Part shown: piece after piece, positions 1-11,316 of the stretch
Layout: each line of letters starts with the position of its first letter
Position numbering within the stretch: the first letter of the stretch is position 1
Assembly: GCF_029633865.1 (NCBI RefSeq)
Contig: NC_079212.1
Span: 103,393,584 to 103,457,583, forward strand
DNA from: Lampris incognitus
Taxonomy: Eukaryota; Chordata; Actinopteri; Lampriformes; Lampridae
Length of the DNA: 64,000 nucleotides
Direction of reading: 5' to 3'
The notes under the pieces: model-generated
Seen by the model: only the letters and a program-made list of their open reading frames with translations
The model's database searches: none
Told to the model about the DNA's origin: nothing
Translations under genes and position numbers: made by a program

Positions 1-203
1 CTATGCTACTGTTGGTTGAAGGAGAAGGAGAGGGAGAAGGCATGTCCAGAGGCAGCGGGATAGGAGGAAGGGTAGGAGTATGGAGGTGAGAGTCAGAACT
101 TTGAATGTTGGCACTATGGCTGGTAAAGGGAGAGAGCTTGCCGAGGTATTGGAGAGAAGGAAGGTAGATATACTGTGTGCAAGATACCAGGTGGTAGGGG
201 AGT
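1..203 (+). mobile_element. 5' tip of an RTE-type LINE (endonuclease start)
   Basis: From position 79 the frame reads MEVRVRTLNVGTMAGKGREL followed by AEVLERRKVDILC, the start of the APE-like endonuclease of the RTE-type LINEs common in fish. The next motif (VQxTRW) is reached only after a frame change near 180. The piece ends where retroelement gag begins at about 203, so it is a truncated fragment. The purine-rich stretch 1-78 is probably the LINE 5' leader. A reverse-strand body of what looks like the same family lies at 29607-31325. Family placement is from memory of fish RTE proteins. Confidence 0.7.
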
Positions 204-3200
204 AAGCAGGCCCACCGCTCCCACAACGCGCATCACGCACATCACCACCCCCAGCGCCATCAACTTCGGCTAAGGAACCATGGGTTGCCCCGCCCGATAA
301 GTATGATGGAGATTTTGGACTTTGTCGCCCTTTTTTGATGCAGTGTGAGATTGTGTTTAACCAGCAGCCCCAGTCATATTCCACGGATGGAGCCAAAGTC
401 GCTTACATCATGGGTCTTCTCCGGGGAAGCGCCCTGGATTGGGCTACAGCGGTGTGGGAAATGTGGGCCTCCACTTCCTCATCCTACCCTGAGTTCACCA
501 CTGCTTTTCGCCAGGTTTTTGATCCTCCCGTGCGGGGAAAGGATGCGTCAAAAAGACTGATCTCTCTCCGCCAGGGTTCCCGCAGCGTCGTCGACTACTC
601 AGTTGAGTTCCGTACGCTATCAGTGGAGAGCGGATGGAACAACGAGTCCCTCCAGGCCGGGTTTTCCAACGGGCTAAGCGAATCCATAAAGGACGAATTG
701 GTTTCCTACCCCGAGCCTGGAGGGTTGGAGGAATTGGTTACCCTGGCCATTCGTGTGGACAACCGTCTCCGGGAGCTGAGGCGAGAGAGGACGTGCCGCT
801 TTCCTGGTCACAACAACTTACCACGGGCCACACCTCCAAACTCTGGGGGCCGAGCTCGCTCGACTGAGGTTGCCGTCCTCCGAGAAAGCCCGAGGCATGA
901 CTCTTCCCCAGCTTCGGAGCCGATGCAACTTGGCCGCTTCCGGCTCAACCCGGAGGAGCGTCAACGCCGCATCACCGAGAACAGCTGCTTGTATTGTGGT
1001 CAGCCTAGTCACTTTCTCGCCGCCTGCCCCCACCGTTCCGTCAAACTAGCAGGCTCACGAGAGAGGGGGAGGATCCTCGTGAGCCCAACTGTCTGTCCTC
1101 TGTCTCCTCGTCCACGTACCCAGTTGCAAGCTACCATCAGTTTTAAAGGTCAGTCCACTAAACTTTTGGCTTTAATTGACTCTGGAGCTGATGAAAGCTT
1201 TTTGGATGCAAGTGTTGTGAAGCAGCTAGGTCTTGCCATTGTGAGTCTGGACCAGCCTCTTGAAGCTAATGCCCTGGATGGACGTCTCCTGGCCCGGATA
1301 ACCTCTAAGACCGAGCCTGTGCGCCTCCTGTTGTCGGGAAACCATCAAGAGGAGTTAAGTTTTTTCGTTATCAATTCTCCCTTTGTTCCCATTATACTTG
1401 GTCATCCCTGGCTGGTTAAGCATAGTCCCCATATTGATTGGTCATCGGCCAGAATTTCAAGTTGGAGTCCTGTCTGTCATGCCATATGCCTCCAGTCTGC
1501 TCTGCCTCAGTCTGTCCCCTGTCAGGTGTCAAGCTCTGAGACCTCTGACCTGTCACTGGTGCCTCCAGAGTACCATAACCTCCAAGCCGTGTTCAACAAG
1601 CAGCAATCTCTCTCCCTGCCTCCTCATCGCCCCTATGATTGCGCTATTGACCTGCTGCCGGGCGCTCCCCTCCCCAGCAGCCGCCTATATAGCCTCTCCA
1701 AGCCTGAGCAGGAGTCCATGGAGAGATACATCAAGGACTGCTTGGCTGCTGGTCTTATTCGCCCATCATCATCACCCCTTGGTGCGGGGTTCTTTTTTGT
1801 GGCCAAGAAGGACAGACCCTCCGGCCGTGTATTGACTATAGAGGCCTAAATAACATCACAGTCAAGAATAAGTACCCTCTGCCCCTCATGACTTCCGCTT
1901 TTGATTCTCTCCAGGGAGCCACAGTGTTCACTAAACTAGACCTCCGCAATGCTTACCACCTGGTCCGGGTTCGAGACGGAGATGAATGGAAGACTGCCTT
2001 CAACACCCCCCTGGGGCATTTTGAATATCTGGTGATGCCGTTTGGTCTCACTAATGCCCCAGCTGTCTTCCAGAGTCTGGTCAATGACGTCCTACGTGAC
2101 ATGTTGGATCGTTTCGTTTTTGTTTACCTGGATGATATCCTGATTTTTTCCAGAGACCTGTCAGAGCATGTCATGCACGTCCGCCAAGTCCTTCAACGGC
2201 TTCTGGAGAACCGCCTTTTCGTAAAGGCAGAGAAGTGCGAGTTCCATGCCCCTTCAGTCACCTTCCTGGGCTACATCGTGGCCGATGGGCAGGTGAGAAT
2301 GGACCCCTCCAAGGTCAGAGCGGTTCTTGAGTGGCCAAGCCCGACCAGCCGTAAGCAGCTTCAGGGGTTCCTCGGGTTTGCCAACTTCTACAGACAGTTC
2401 ATCCGCAATTACAGCCACGTTGCGGCCCCAGTAACCGCTCTTACCTCCACCTCCAGACTGTTCCTGTGGACCCCTGTAGCAGAGGCAGCTTTCCAAGCCC
2501 TCAAGCACCGCTTCACCACAGCTCCTATCCTCATCCAGCCAGACCCAACCAAGCAGTTCGTTGTAGAAGTGGACGCCTCTGAGATTGGGGTGGGGGCGGT
2601 CCTTTCTCAGCGTTCCGGTGAGGATGGCAAGACACACCCCTGTGCCTTCCTGTCTCGCCGTCTCTCCCCAGCTGAAAGGAACTATGATGTGGGGAATCGT
2701 GAGCTCCTGGCAGTGAAATTGGCAATGGAGGAATGGCGACATTTTCTGGAGGGGTCTGAGCTTCCTTTTATAGTGTGGAATGACCATAAGAACCTGGAAT
2801 ACATCCAGTCAGCAAAGCGACTCACCGCACGCCAAGCCAGGTGGGCGCTCTTTTTTGGTCGCTTTAATTTTTCCTTGACGTACAGACCTGGCTCCAGGAA
2901 TGCCAAGCCCGATGCTCTGTCTCGTGTGCATGGGGAGGAGTCTGAGCCCAAGCTCCAACCTGACACCATCGTTCCCTCTACCTGTGTGGTTGCGGCTGCG
3001 GCTGTCACCTGGAACATTGAAAGGGAGGTCATGGCAGCACAACAGACTCAGCCTGACCAAGGTAATGGTCCCCCGGGGCGCTTGTTTGTTCCAGACGCTG
3101 TTAAATCTAGCGTGTTGCAGTGGGCTCACTCTTCCAAACTTACCTGCCATCCTGGAGTAACCCATACCCTAGCCTTCATCCGCAGGCGGTTCTGGTGGCC

Positions 3201-4791
3201 TTCCATGATGGAGGATACTGGGTCTTTTGTTTCTGCCTGTCCTGTTTGTGCCCAGAATAAGCCCTCCACTCGGGCCAGTTCCGGTCTGCTGCACCCCCTC
3301 CTGTTCCACACCGTCCCTGGTTGCATCTGCCCTTGGATTTCGTCTCTGGTCTGCCCGCCTCCGACGGTAACACCGTTGTACTGACTGTTGTTGATCGCTT
3401 CAGTAAATTTGTTCACTTTTTGCCCTTGTCTAGACTGCCTTCGGCCCGAGAGACTGCGGATCTGCTGGTCAGGGAGGTTTTCCGGGTCCACGGTCTCCCC
3501 CGTGATATCGTGTCTGACCGTGGCCCCCAGTTCACTTCTGCTGTCTGGAAGGCTTTCTGCTCTGCCATCGGTGCCACCGTCAGCCTGTCATCGGGGTTCC
3601 ATCCTCAGACCAACGGCCAGGCCGAGAGGGCCAACCAGGCATTGGAGACGGTTCTCCGCTGTCTGGTGTCTGCCAACCCATCCTCTTGGTCCTCACAACT
3701 TCCCTGGGTAGAATATGCCCATAACACCCTGCCATCGTCTGCCACTGGGTTGTCCCCTTTTCAATGCCTTTATGGCTATCAGCCTCCCCTTTTTCCTTCG
3801 CAAGAGGTAGACATTCCGGTTCCGTCTGTCCAGGCCCATGTCCGTCGGTGCCGTCGGACCTGGCGGCACGCCCGTGCCGCACTGCTCAGGACCTCCGGCC
3901 GTTACCAGCGCTTGGCGGATCGTCATCGCACCCCTGCTCCGGACTACTCTCCCGGTGACCAGGTATGGCTCTCTACCAAGGATCTACCCTTGAAATCGGA
4001 CGCTAAGAAACTGTCCCCCAGGTATATTGGTCCCTTTCCCATTGTCAAAGTCATTAACCCCTCGGTGGTCCGTCTGAAGCTGCCCCGCACTCTCCGAGTT
4101 CACCCTTCCTTCCATGTGTCCTGCCTCAAACCTGTCTCTACCAGCCCTCTAGTTCCTCCGGCCCCCCCGCCCCCACCTCCTTGTATGATCAACGATCATC
4201 CGGCTTACACCGTTCGTCGTCTCCTGGACTCTCGGTGCCGCGGTCGCGGTCTGCAGTATCTCGTGGACTGGGAGGGATATGGCCCGGAGGAGAGGTGTTG
4301 GGTCCCTCGTCGCCTGGTCCTGGACGCGAACCTCATCCAGGACTTCCACAGGACGCACCCTGACGGGTCTGTTAGGTCGCCCGGTGGCGCCCCTCGGAGG
4401 GGGGGTACTGTCACAGCCTCTCGCCCTTGACATCAAAGCGTTCGCCCTTGACACCTGCTGACCCCCCCTGTCACAGCCTCTCTCCCTTGACTTCAAAGCA
4501 ATCAGCCTCTCGCCCTTGACATCAAAGCGTTCGCCCCTGACACCAGCTGGTCATCAAAGCAGTCAGCCGCTCTCCCTCGACATCAAAGCGATCATCACCC
4601 TTAAAAAGCCTCCACTGTGGTCCAGTCTTCGCTGGAACGTCGCCTTTCATGGATTTCTGCCTGCCTGCCTGCCTACCTGCCACTGAGCCGACTCCTGCTC
4701 TACCCCTGAGATCGGCTACTTCAATAAAGACTTGATTCTTCCCTTACCTGGTTGTCCCGTCTGCTTTTGGGTTCTTTCCTGATACGTGACA
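204..4791 (+). mobile_element. Ty3/gypsy (chromodomain-bearing) LTR retroelement, broken fossil
   Basis: Parts in order, approximate: gag about 270-1060 with a CCHC knuckle near 980-1030; aspartic protease about 1130-1450 (LIDSGA motif); reverse transcriptase about 1700-2350 (YLDDIL motif); RNase H about 2480-2930; integrase about 3060-3900 with an HHCC head and DDE core; chromodomain about 4195-4340; then a G-rich polypurine tract and the 3' LTR at 4409-4791. Gene order and the chromodomain place it in the chromovirus branch of Ty3/gypsy. No 5' LTR is seen; the left end abuts a LINE fragment. The copy is broken, with about three breaks plus loss of its 5' end. Coding domains are still easy to read, suggesting moderate age. 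Confidence 0.93.
4409..4791 (+). repeat. 3' LTR of the gypsy element
   Basis: It begins TGTCAC just after a polypurine tract (4396-4408) and ends GTGACA, so the termini are the inverted TG...CA expected of an LTR. An AATAAA signal lies at 4723-4728. The first half holds four imperfect copies of a ~27-bp unit (CAGCCTCTCGCCCTTGACAT...) starting at 4414, 4474, 4503 and 4564, which may be an internal enhancer-like array. Confidence 0.85.
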
Positions 4792-5424
4792 GAAGTAGGC
4801 CAGGGACATACAACTACGTGCAGAATAGCTGCACGGTGTTAACTTCTCACTTAAAACAGATAGTTGTGTATGTATGTAAAACTAAGCTAGCGTGAAGGGG
4901 AAATTAGTGAATGCATTTATTGTGTGTGTTGTGGTTAAAAAAGGGGATAGGTCTACAGGCTGATAACAGGTTGGTTTGGCTGGTTAGCTGATAGCTACTT
5001 GGCTAATGGTGGCAGGTGTTTTGCTGGTGTGTACTGCAGTGTATCGGTTTGTGGTCTGCAAGTAACAGCATTGTCGTGAGCACTCTGTGTGCGGCCTGTT
5101 CGTATCATTTTCTGAGAATATAGTATGAGCTACCTCTTGTTGCAGGTTATGTTTTGTCGGTAAGGCTATTTGGTAGTAACAGTTACCTTCGATGTAATTT
5201 TGTAGAGTCTTGTCTCTTTGGTTAGCCTATTCTTGTGAGAATTTGATAACAATAACCATGACAACGTTCAACGTAGAGGACTTTTGTGGGAGTGATGTTG
5301 GGCGCAAGGAGTTGCGTAAGCTTAAAAAAAGATCTGCTTGCAGTAGCTCAATATTGTGAGGTAGACATCACTCCAGAGACTAAAAAGCAAGAGATTGTGA
5401 AGACCCTGATTTCCGTGTTACACC
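4792..5424 (+). other. Non-coding flank and start of an old gag region
   Basis: 4792-5257 shows no gene. From 5258 a short reading frame starts MTTFNVEDF, which resembles the N-terminus of gag-like proteins of a fish gypsy-type family. It belongs to the interrupted LTR element described next. The stretch ends with GTTACACC (5417-5424), the left target duplication of the P-type transposon. Confidence 0.5.
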
Positions 5425-5454
5425 CAGAGCCCTAGAAAGAGAGAGTTACGTCAA

Positions 5455-6187
5455 TGAGGGGTCAGAACGCGAGAGGGTCACGTGGTTCATGTAGCCGCCG
5501 AATAGTGCCAAACGAAGCTTGGCGGGTCATTTAAATGAACTGCTTAGCCGCGATTTCTAGTAACTACTAACCAATATTTTCAGATTTTTACATTTATATA
5601 TAGATATAGATATATTCCAACGTGACACATATTCTATGCGCATGTGTAGGAACATTGTTATTGCGATAATGTTTTTAGAATTGCTATAATTTCCTCTGAA
5701 AAGGAAGAATGTGGACAGTAAACTGGCTAACTTTACTTACGTTCTTAACTAGCAAACATTGCTTGACACTGTACTAAATTTCCTTGTTTGTAACATTACG
5801 TTGGTGGTTTTTAAAATTACTGACTTATTTTGAGTAACGTTAATCACATCCTTATCTATGTATATATGTAACTTTTCAGATGAGACATTTTTGAAGCCAG
5901 GAGAAAGAAGAAGCCTGTGTGATCCTTCTGAGTAGGAAACATGTTCAGATGTTTCAAGGACATTGTCTATGTTGTAACTTAGCTTTATTAATTTAAAGCA
6001 TGTAGGAAACTCTGCTGTGAAGTATAAAATATCTGTAAGTGATCAATCTGTAGTCCATACACAATAGCTGTTGCAAGATACTCCCAAGTTGCAATATGCT
6101 GTTGTGGAGGGGGAAAAAAAAATTAGAATCTTAAATATATATACACACACACATATATATATATATGTGTGTATGTGTGTGTGTGCA

Positions 6188-6219
<32 letters not shown>

Positions 6220-6989
6220 CGTGTGTGTGTGCGCACGTGTGTATATATATATATATTTGTATACATAGACAAGATAGACAGAGATATATCGATATAGATC
6301 TTTATTTCACAATATATATCCTTATTTCAGAAACTGAAACATTAAAACCACTAAATTAATGGAAAAAAGAAAGATAACCAAATTACATAAAGGTGCCAGG
6401 GTTATCAATAGTATGGTATATTAACAGTGGTACTTTATATGCAGTCCTCCAACACGCTATTAAAATAGTGAGAATTCTAATGGTTTCTTTGTCTTGTTTT
6501 GTATATTAATAGCATTATTGTAGTTTTAAATAGGAACTAGACAAACTGCACATCAATGACAGGCAATCCTTAGTCAGTCTGGGATTACATGAAGAGACAA
6601 AGGCAACTGACATGCCTAAATCCACAGAAGAACTGTGGCAACTTCTCCAAGATGCAGGAACAACCCACCGCCAAGTACTGTATGCAGGTGTACCGAGCAG
6701 AACTGCTGCTGTTTCAAAGGCAGAACATGCTCACACCAAATATTGATTTCATTTAGGTTTCTTCTGTTTAATCAACTTTGTATGAAGTCAACTGATAAAT
6801 TAAAACTATTGAGGCATTATTTTTGAGAGGATCCTCACATTACTTTCAGTGCCTAAAACTTTTGCACAATACTGTATGTTCCTATTTAAGCTTCTCAAGC
6901 GCTGATGAACTTAAAAATAAATATTGTGTTAATGTCAGTCTATCCTTTTTTCTTCATGTTGTTCGTTCTTGTACTCAGTCTCTTTTACC
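5455..6989. other. Left internal arm of the P-type element, with a TA/CA microsatellite
   Basis: I see no coding sequence here. 6134-6257 is a compound (TA)n/(CA)n/(TG)n microsatellite. The rest is AT-rich non-coding DNA and probably holds the promoter of the transposase gene. Confidence 0.6.
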
Positions 6990-7151
6990 ATGGTTGGCTG
7001 CGCTGCATGGGGCTGCTCCAATCGCTCTGAGAAAGGAGCGCACATGTATGGTTTCTCTGCTGACAGAGAGAGGAGAGACATATGGTTGGCCCGAGTAAGC
7101 AGAGAGAGTCTAACAATTGTTAGAGACTTCAACAATAAAAAAACTTTGTGA
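6990..7151 (+). pseudogene. THAP zinc-finger first exon of the P-type transposase
   Basis: The frame from ATG 6990 starts MVGCAAWGCSNRSEKG, followed by MYGFSADRERRDIWLARVSR. This is the N-terminal half of a C2CH THAP zinc finger (first Cys pair, then the aromatic/FP-like motif and Trp). The remaining zinc ligands are expected in the next exon, where EADQFTFNKSG and AVPTLF follow (8099 onward). The frame runs into a stop at 7149-7151 and no clean donor was fixed, so the exact exon end is uncertain. In P elements this domain binds the transposon ends. Confidence 0.75.
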
Positions 7152-7452
7152 GGTAATCAGCACAAACACATTGCACTTCTCCCTAGTCATCAACAACTTT
7201 AATAAATGTTTACTAAAATTTGACAGGTGGCTTCACCTTCTGATGCATCATCTTTCCTACAGCATTTATACAGGGTTCCCACTGTTATGAAAATTCTGGA
7301 AAAGTTATAGAATTTTTAATGACATTTTCTAGATCTTTTTTTGGAAACATGGAAAAAAATAAAATTATATTCAGGGAATTCATACGCTAAGCCAGGTTTG
7401 GGGATGAGAGCTGATGCTTACAGACTAGGACCACATTAACATCTATAAGAAG

Positions 7453-7538
7453 GATGACTGGCACTCAGATCATCTTAAATAGTCTTTTGGCTTGCACCAA
7501 ATGGAAGACTATTTAAGATAATCTGCGAGCTCCAGTTA
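7453..7538. other. Long imperfect hairpin inside the P-type element intron
   Basis: 7453-7487 and 7503-7538 are reverse complements over roughly 35 bp with a few mismatches. The cleanest part pairs ATCTTAAATAGTCTT (7472-7486) with AAGACTATTTAAGAT (7505-7519). The loop is about 15 bases. It could be a decayed MITE core or fold as a miRNA-precursor-like stem; nothing in the sequence shows that it is transcribed. Confidence 0.6.
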
Positions 7539-8098
7539 TCCCCTTTTTTGACCATAAAATTGCCTTTAAAGCTTTGGAAAAGTCACGGAAATTTTAAATA
7601 CATCTGAAATGTTCCCAGTTAACGTAATTTGTTGATCATTTCTTTCTTTACAAAACTGAATCAGCCAGTCAGAGGCATCATGGATATTGCAAATTTGTCT
7701 AGTTTCATTCCCTTTTCCCACCTTTTTTTTCTTCAAAAAATAGCTGTTATTGAATCAATCTCATGAGACATTAACTAGCCAAGTACTGCTAGCTTGTCAT
7801 TCCAGATGACTTATGAGAGTTTGGAATAAATCTCAAGGTTGGTCTTACACCATCACATTTATTATTCTTCAAATTGGAGCCCAAATGTTTCCATTACCAT
7901 AGCAGCTGGGGACACTCGTGGAACATTTGGGGAAAAGTTCTCAAAACGTTTTGGAATTTATTTTGGGAAAAGGAGTGGGAACTGTGTTTATATATTGCAG
8001 CAATTGTCTCGTGTTCCTGATTCACTTTGAGAAATCTAAAGAGTGGATATTCATCAAATACATTTGGCATTTAGAAAATTTTATCAATCCAATTTGCA

Positions 8099-9073
8099 GG
8101 CACACTTTGAGGCAGACCAGTTTACCTTCAACAAGAGTGGAAAGGTTAGGTTGAGATCAGATGCGGTCCCAACATTATTTGTGCATCGCCCTGAGGCCAA
8201 GAGAAGGAAGGCAGCAGCACATAGACACATTCCTCCTCCTCTGAATGTTGCTGCTATGACTGCTGACCACAGTTACAGTGCCAAAGCAGAAACAGGTTTG
8301 ATTAATGTAAACACATACTGGAAGCAATAATTCTAATTTTATAGTTAAATTAGTATTCATGGATTCTAAAGCAGTGCCATGTCTTCTATCATCAGCAGTT
8401 ATTGAGGAAGGCAGAGATGCAGAGAGAGAGAGAAGGGAGAAGGAGAGTGAGGACAGAGAGGAATTGGATGGCGATGAGATTTTGGGAGCTCAGACAGAAA
8501 CTTGTCATTTGGAAGACAATCAGCTCACAGCCAGTCCACCATCAACAGGTCAAACAAGTGAATCTGCAGTCAGTCACCAAGATCTGGAGAGGGAACTGAT
8601 TAAGCAAAAAAATACAGTAAGAAGAATGAAGGCAGCACTAAAAAAAATGAGGAAAGAAAAGGCAGCTCTCCACAAGAAAATTAATATCAGGGACAGAAAA
8701 TTAAAGAACATATTTTCAGAAGACCAAATTAAGGCACTGGGCAGGAAAAGCACCAATGAAATGGGGAAAAAAAACGATTAAGAGAGCACTGAAACTTCAT
8801 TTTGCCATGGGCCCAACAGGTTATAAGACCTTACAGGAAATGCACATACCACTGCCAGGGACAAGAACACTGCAAAAGAGAATGCAACATGTTAAATTTG
8901 AGCCCTCTAACTCCACCACAGCACTTTGCTGCTCCATGACCATCACTCCTGCTGTTCCACCAAACACTCCACCATCCTCTGCTTCTGCTGAGCCACCCAG
9001 TGCTCCAGCTGTGGTACATAAACCTCCTACTGTGCCACCCAGTGAACCACCTCCCAGTATTGTTTTTCCATAA
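8099..9073 (+). pseudogene. P-element-type transposase, middle exons (decayed)
   Basis: After a TTGCAG acceptor, 8099-8295 completes the THAP domain (HFEADQFTFNKSG, AVPTLF) and a basic linker. A further exon probably starts after TCAGCAG at 8398. It encodes an acidic segment, then a Lys/Arg/Glu-rich coiled coil (about 8580-8700) and FSEDQIKALGRKST. The continuation, TIKRALKLHF then GPTGYKTLQE and LPLPGTRTLQKR-like residues, is in another frame, so there is a frameshift in the A-run at about 8764-8773. This order matches THAP9/P transposases up to the region before the RNase H-like catalytic core. After KFEP (about 8907) similarity stops and Pro/Ser-rich repeat translation follows. Confidence 0.75.
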
Positions 9074-9910
9074 CCACTACTGCACCATCTAATGCTCCAC
9101 CTAAACAATTTATTTTATTTTTTTATATTTTTCTAACCCTAACCTATTGTTCTAACTGTACCACCTAGCATTCGACCATTCAGTACTGTGCTCTACAACC
9201 AAGCACTCTAGCTCTGCCCTCCTGCAGTGCCGCTCAATGTTCAACCACCATTAAACCACCTAGCACTCTACTCTTCAGTACTATGCCCTGCCACCCAGTA
9301 CTCCAGCTATGTCACCCAATGAACCACCACCCACTATTGCCTCTCCAAAACCCACACTCCGCCATCCAATGCTGAAGCTGCACAACGTAGCACTCCAACA
9401 CCTATTATTTAGCTTAACCACCTAGTGCTGTACTATTCCGTACACTGCTCTGACACCAAGTGCTCCAGCTCTGCCAGCGTTGAGGAGCCACTCAACGCTC
9501 CTCCACCTAGTACCGTTCTGACTTCCAGTGAACCACCACCCAGTACTGCTGCACCATGACCATCATTATCGATTCCAGCTAGCATTCTACCACCAAGCAC
9601 TCCAGCTCTGCCTTTCTGCTGTGGTACTCACTGTTCAACCACCCCTGCTCGACCACATCACACTCCTGTTCTCTGGCCCTGTGATCCACCACCTAGCACT
9701 ATTCTGTCACACACTCCACTACTCAATGCTGCTGTTCTGCCATCAGTGCTCCTACCTCATCACTCAGCATTCTTGCTACACCATCAAGCACTGTTGTTCT
9801 CCATGTACCAGGACCTCTCACTCAATAACCAACCAACAAATAATCTACCACCTTGTATTCCTGCTACAATACTGAAAACCAACATCACTAATGCTCCACC
9901 AGCAACTCAA
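8925..9910 (+). repeat. Degenerate CCACC/AGCACTCCAGCTCTGCC minisatellite
   Basis: Nearly 1 kb is built from loosely repeated 15-45-bp units such as CCACCCAGTACTGC, AGCACTCCAGCTCTGCC and GAACCACCACCCAGTA. In the transposase frame the first part reads as Pro/Ser/Ala-rich residues (PPNTPPSSASAEPPSAPA), but no frame stays open throughout. It lies where catalytic transposase sequence would be expected. Confidence 0.7.
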
Positions 9911-11169
9911 AGGGTAATTTTTAAAGTTTATAGTCTTAGAATTAAAGTCTTAAGAATGCTCAATTTGTCTTTAAACTTAATTTTTTTGTGTTTTGAATAC
10001 TGTGTAGGTCCTCCAGGGCAATGTCTCCTATGTGCTGGCTGAGGCCTCTAGCTGCCAGATGAACACTGAAAAGCTGCAAAAGACAACACATTTGAGGTAA
10101 CGTTAGACTACCACTACTACATCTTATGCCAAATAATAGCTAAACAAGGTATCACATCATCTTTCATAAATCTTATACCTAACATTTAAATACACTTGAA
10201 TAGCAACAAAATATGACTATTCTCAAAATGGTTAGCTTACATATAAAAATGTGTAAGATTTTAGCCAAAAAAAACCTCAATAGGTAATTGTTATTATCAA
10301 CTATTATCAACATCATCCACTTACCTCATCTGAGGCATAGTGTGGGGTTCTGAGTAAATATTCATCCACTTACATAACTTATGCACACCAACTTCAGTGG
10401 ATGAACAGTTACTTTTAATGCGGACAAGGAAACCTAAAAATACAAATAATAGCTGCAACGCTAACGTTATTCCTTACCCAAGTTCAGCTTATACTTATCT
10501 TACTGTATATCAGGTGGTAAATAGAATATACGGTCTTGTTTATCACAAAAAATGGTGGCTGATGATCACGATACGTCAATGTTATCTATGACCTGTCATA
10601 CTTGGTGGTTAAAATTACTGAATAACCACTAACACCCATCAAACTAAGAAGCTAACGCTTCGATTCAGACAAAACAATAACTGGTATTAGCATAACACGT
10701 TAGCACCCATTGTTAGAATAACATTACATTAGCTAATTATCCTTACTTAAACGAGACATTCGGTAAAATTAGGCTATAAAACGTCCTGCAATATCCTACT
10801 AGCTAAGTTATTGATGCCAGTTTCAATCATAGTTCAGCAATAGCAAAGGTAAGTTAATTAACTGTCGGCATTAGCCAAGTCAGCTTAGGAGTCTTTGCCA
10901 ACGTAACATTAAAACTAATATTTTGTTTGAAATTTACGAGCTATCACGCTTTAAATTACATCGTTAATTTGATTCAAATGTGCTTGTAAAATGGTTATCA
11001 TTAAAATGTCAACTGTAGCGTCTTACCTGTAAATTAACCTTTGATTAATGCGAGAAACATACCTTCGCCATAGAAATCCTATTGCTCCGGGTCGCACTGT
11101 TTGGAACTATCCGGGGCTCCCATGATCCGCCATTGCTGTTAAATAATTGGCCCATTAACGTCTACGGAG
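9911..11169. other. Right internal arm of the P-type element
   Basis: A possible small exon lies at about 10008-10096, between a TGTAG acceptor-like and an AG/GTAACG donor-like site. It reads VLQGNVSYVLAEASSCQMNT and could be a leftover transposase exon. The rest is AT-rich DNA in which I see no gene. Confidence 0.45.
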
Positions 11170-11316
11170 TTGACGTAACTCTCTTTCTAGGGCTCTGGTT
11201 ACGCCTAAAATATCCCGGGGGAGCCAAGATGGCGGCGTAGTGTTCGGTCTATTGCAGAACCCGCTCTGTCTTGAAAACTTTTTAAAAGCAACAAAACGAA
11301 CTTTCAGGATAAAAAA

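Larger units (their letters stand above)
5425..11197 (+). mobile_element. P-element-like DNA transposon with THAP domain, decayed
   Basis: Terminal inverted repeats of 28-30 bp (CAGAGCCCTAGAAAGAGAG then TTACGTCAA) lie at 5425-5454 and 11170-11197, differing by a 2-bp AG. The flanks carry an 8-bp target duplication, GTTACACC (5417-5424) and GTTACGCC (11198-11205), with one mismatch. An 8-bp duplication is a P-superfamily hallmark. Inside, in order, are an N-terminal THAP exon (6990-7151), a second THAP exon (from 8099), a coiled-coil segment, and a block matching the helix-turn-helix-like region after the coil in THAP9/P transposases. The catalytic part was not found, so this copy is probably non-autonomous. 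The body is 5,773 bp. Confidence 0.85.

Noticed and set aside
2254-3491. Several minus-strand frames of 60-177 aa opposite the gypsy pol region
   Set aside because: Shadows of the plus-strand coding sequence with no recognisable domain.
6071-6359. Small plus-strand frames full of Ile/Tyr/Cys/Val
   Set aside because: They are translations of the TA/TG microsatellite.
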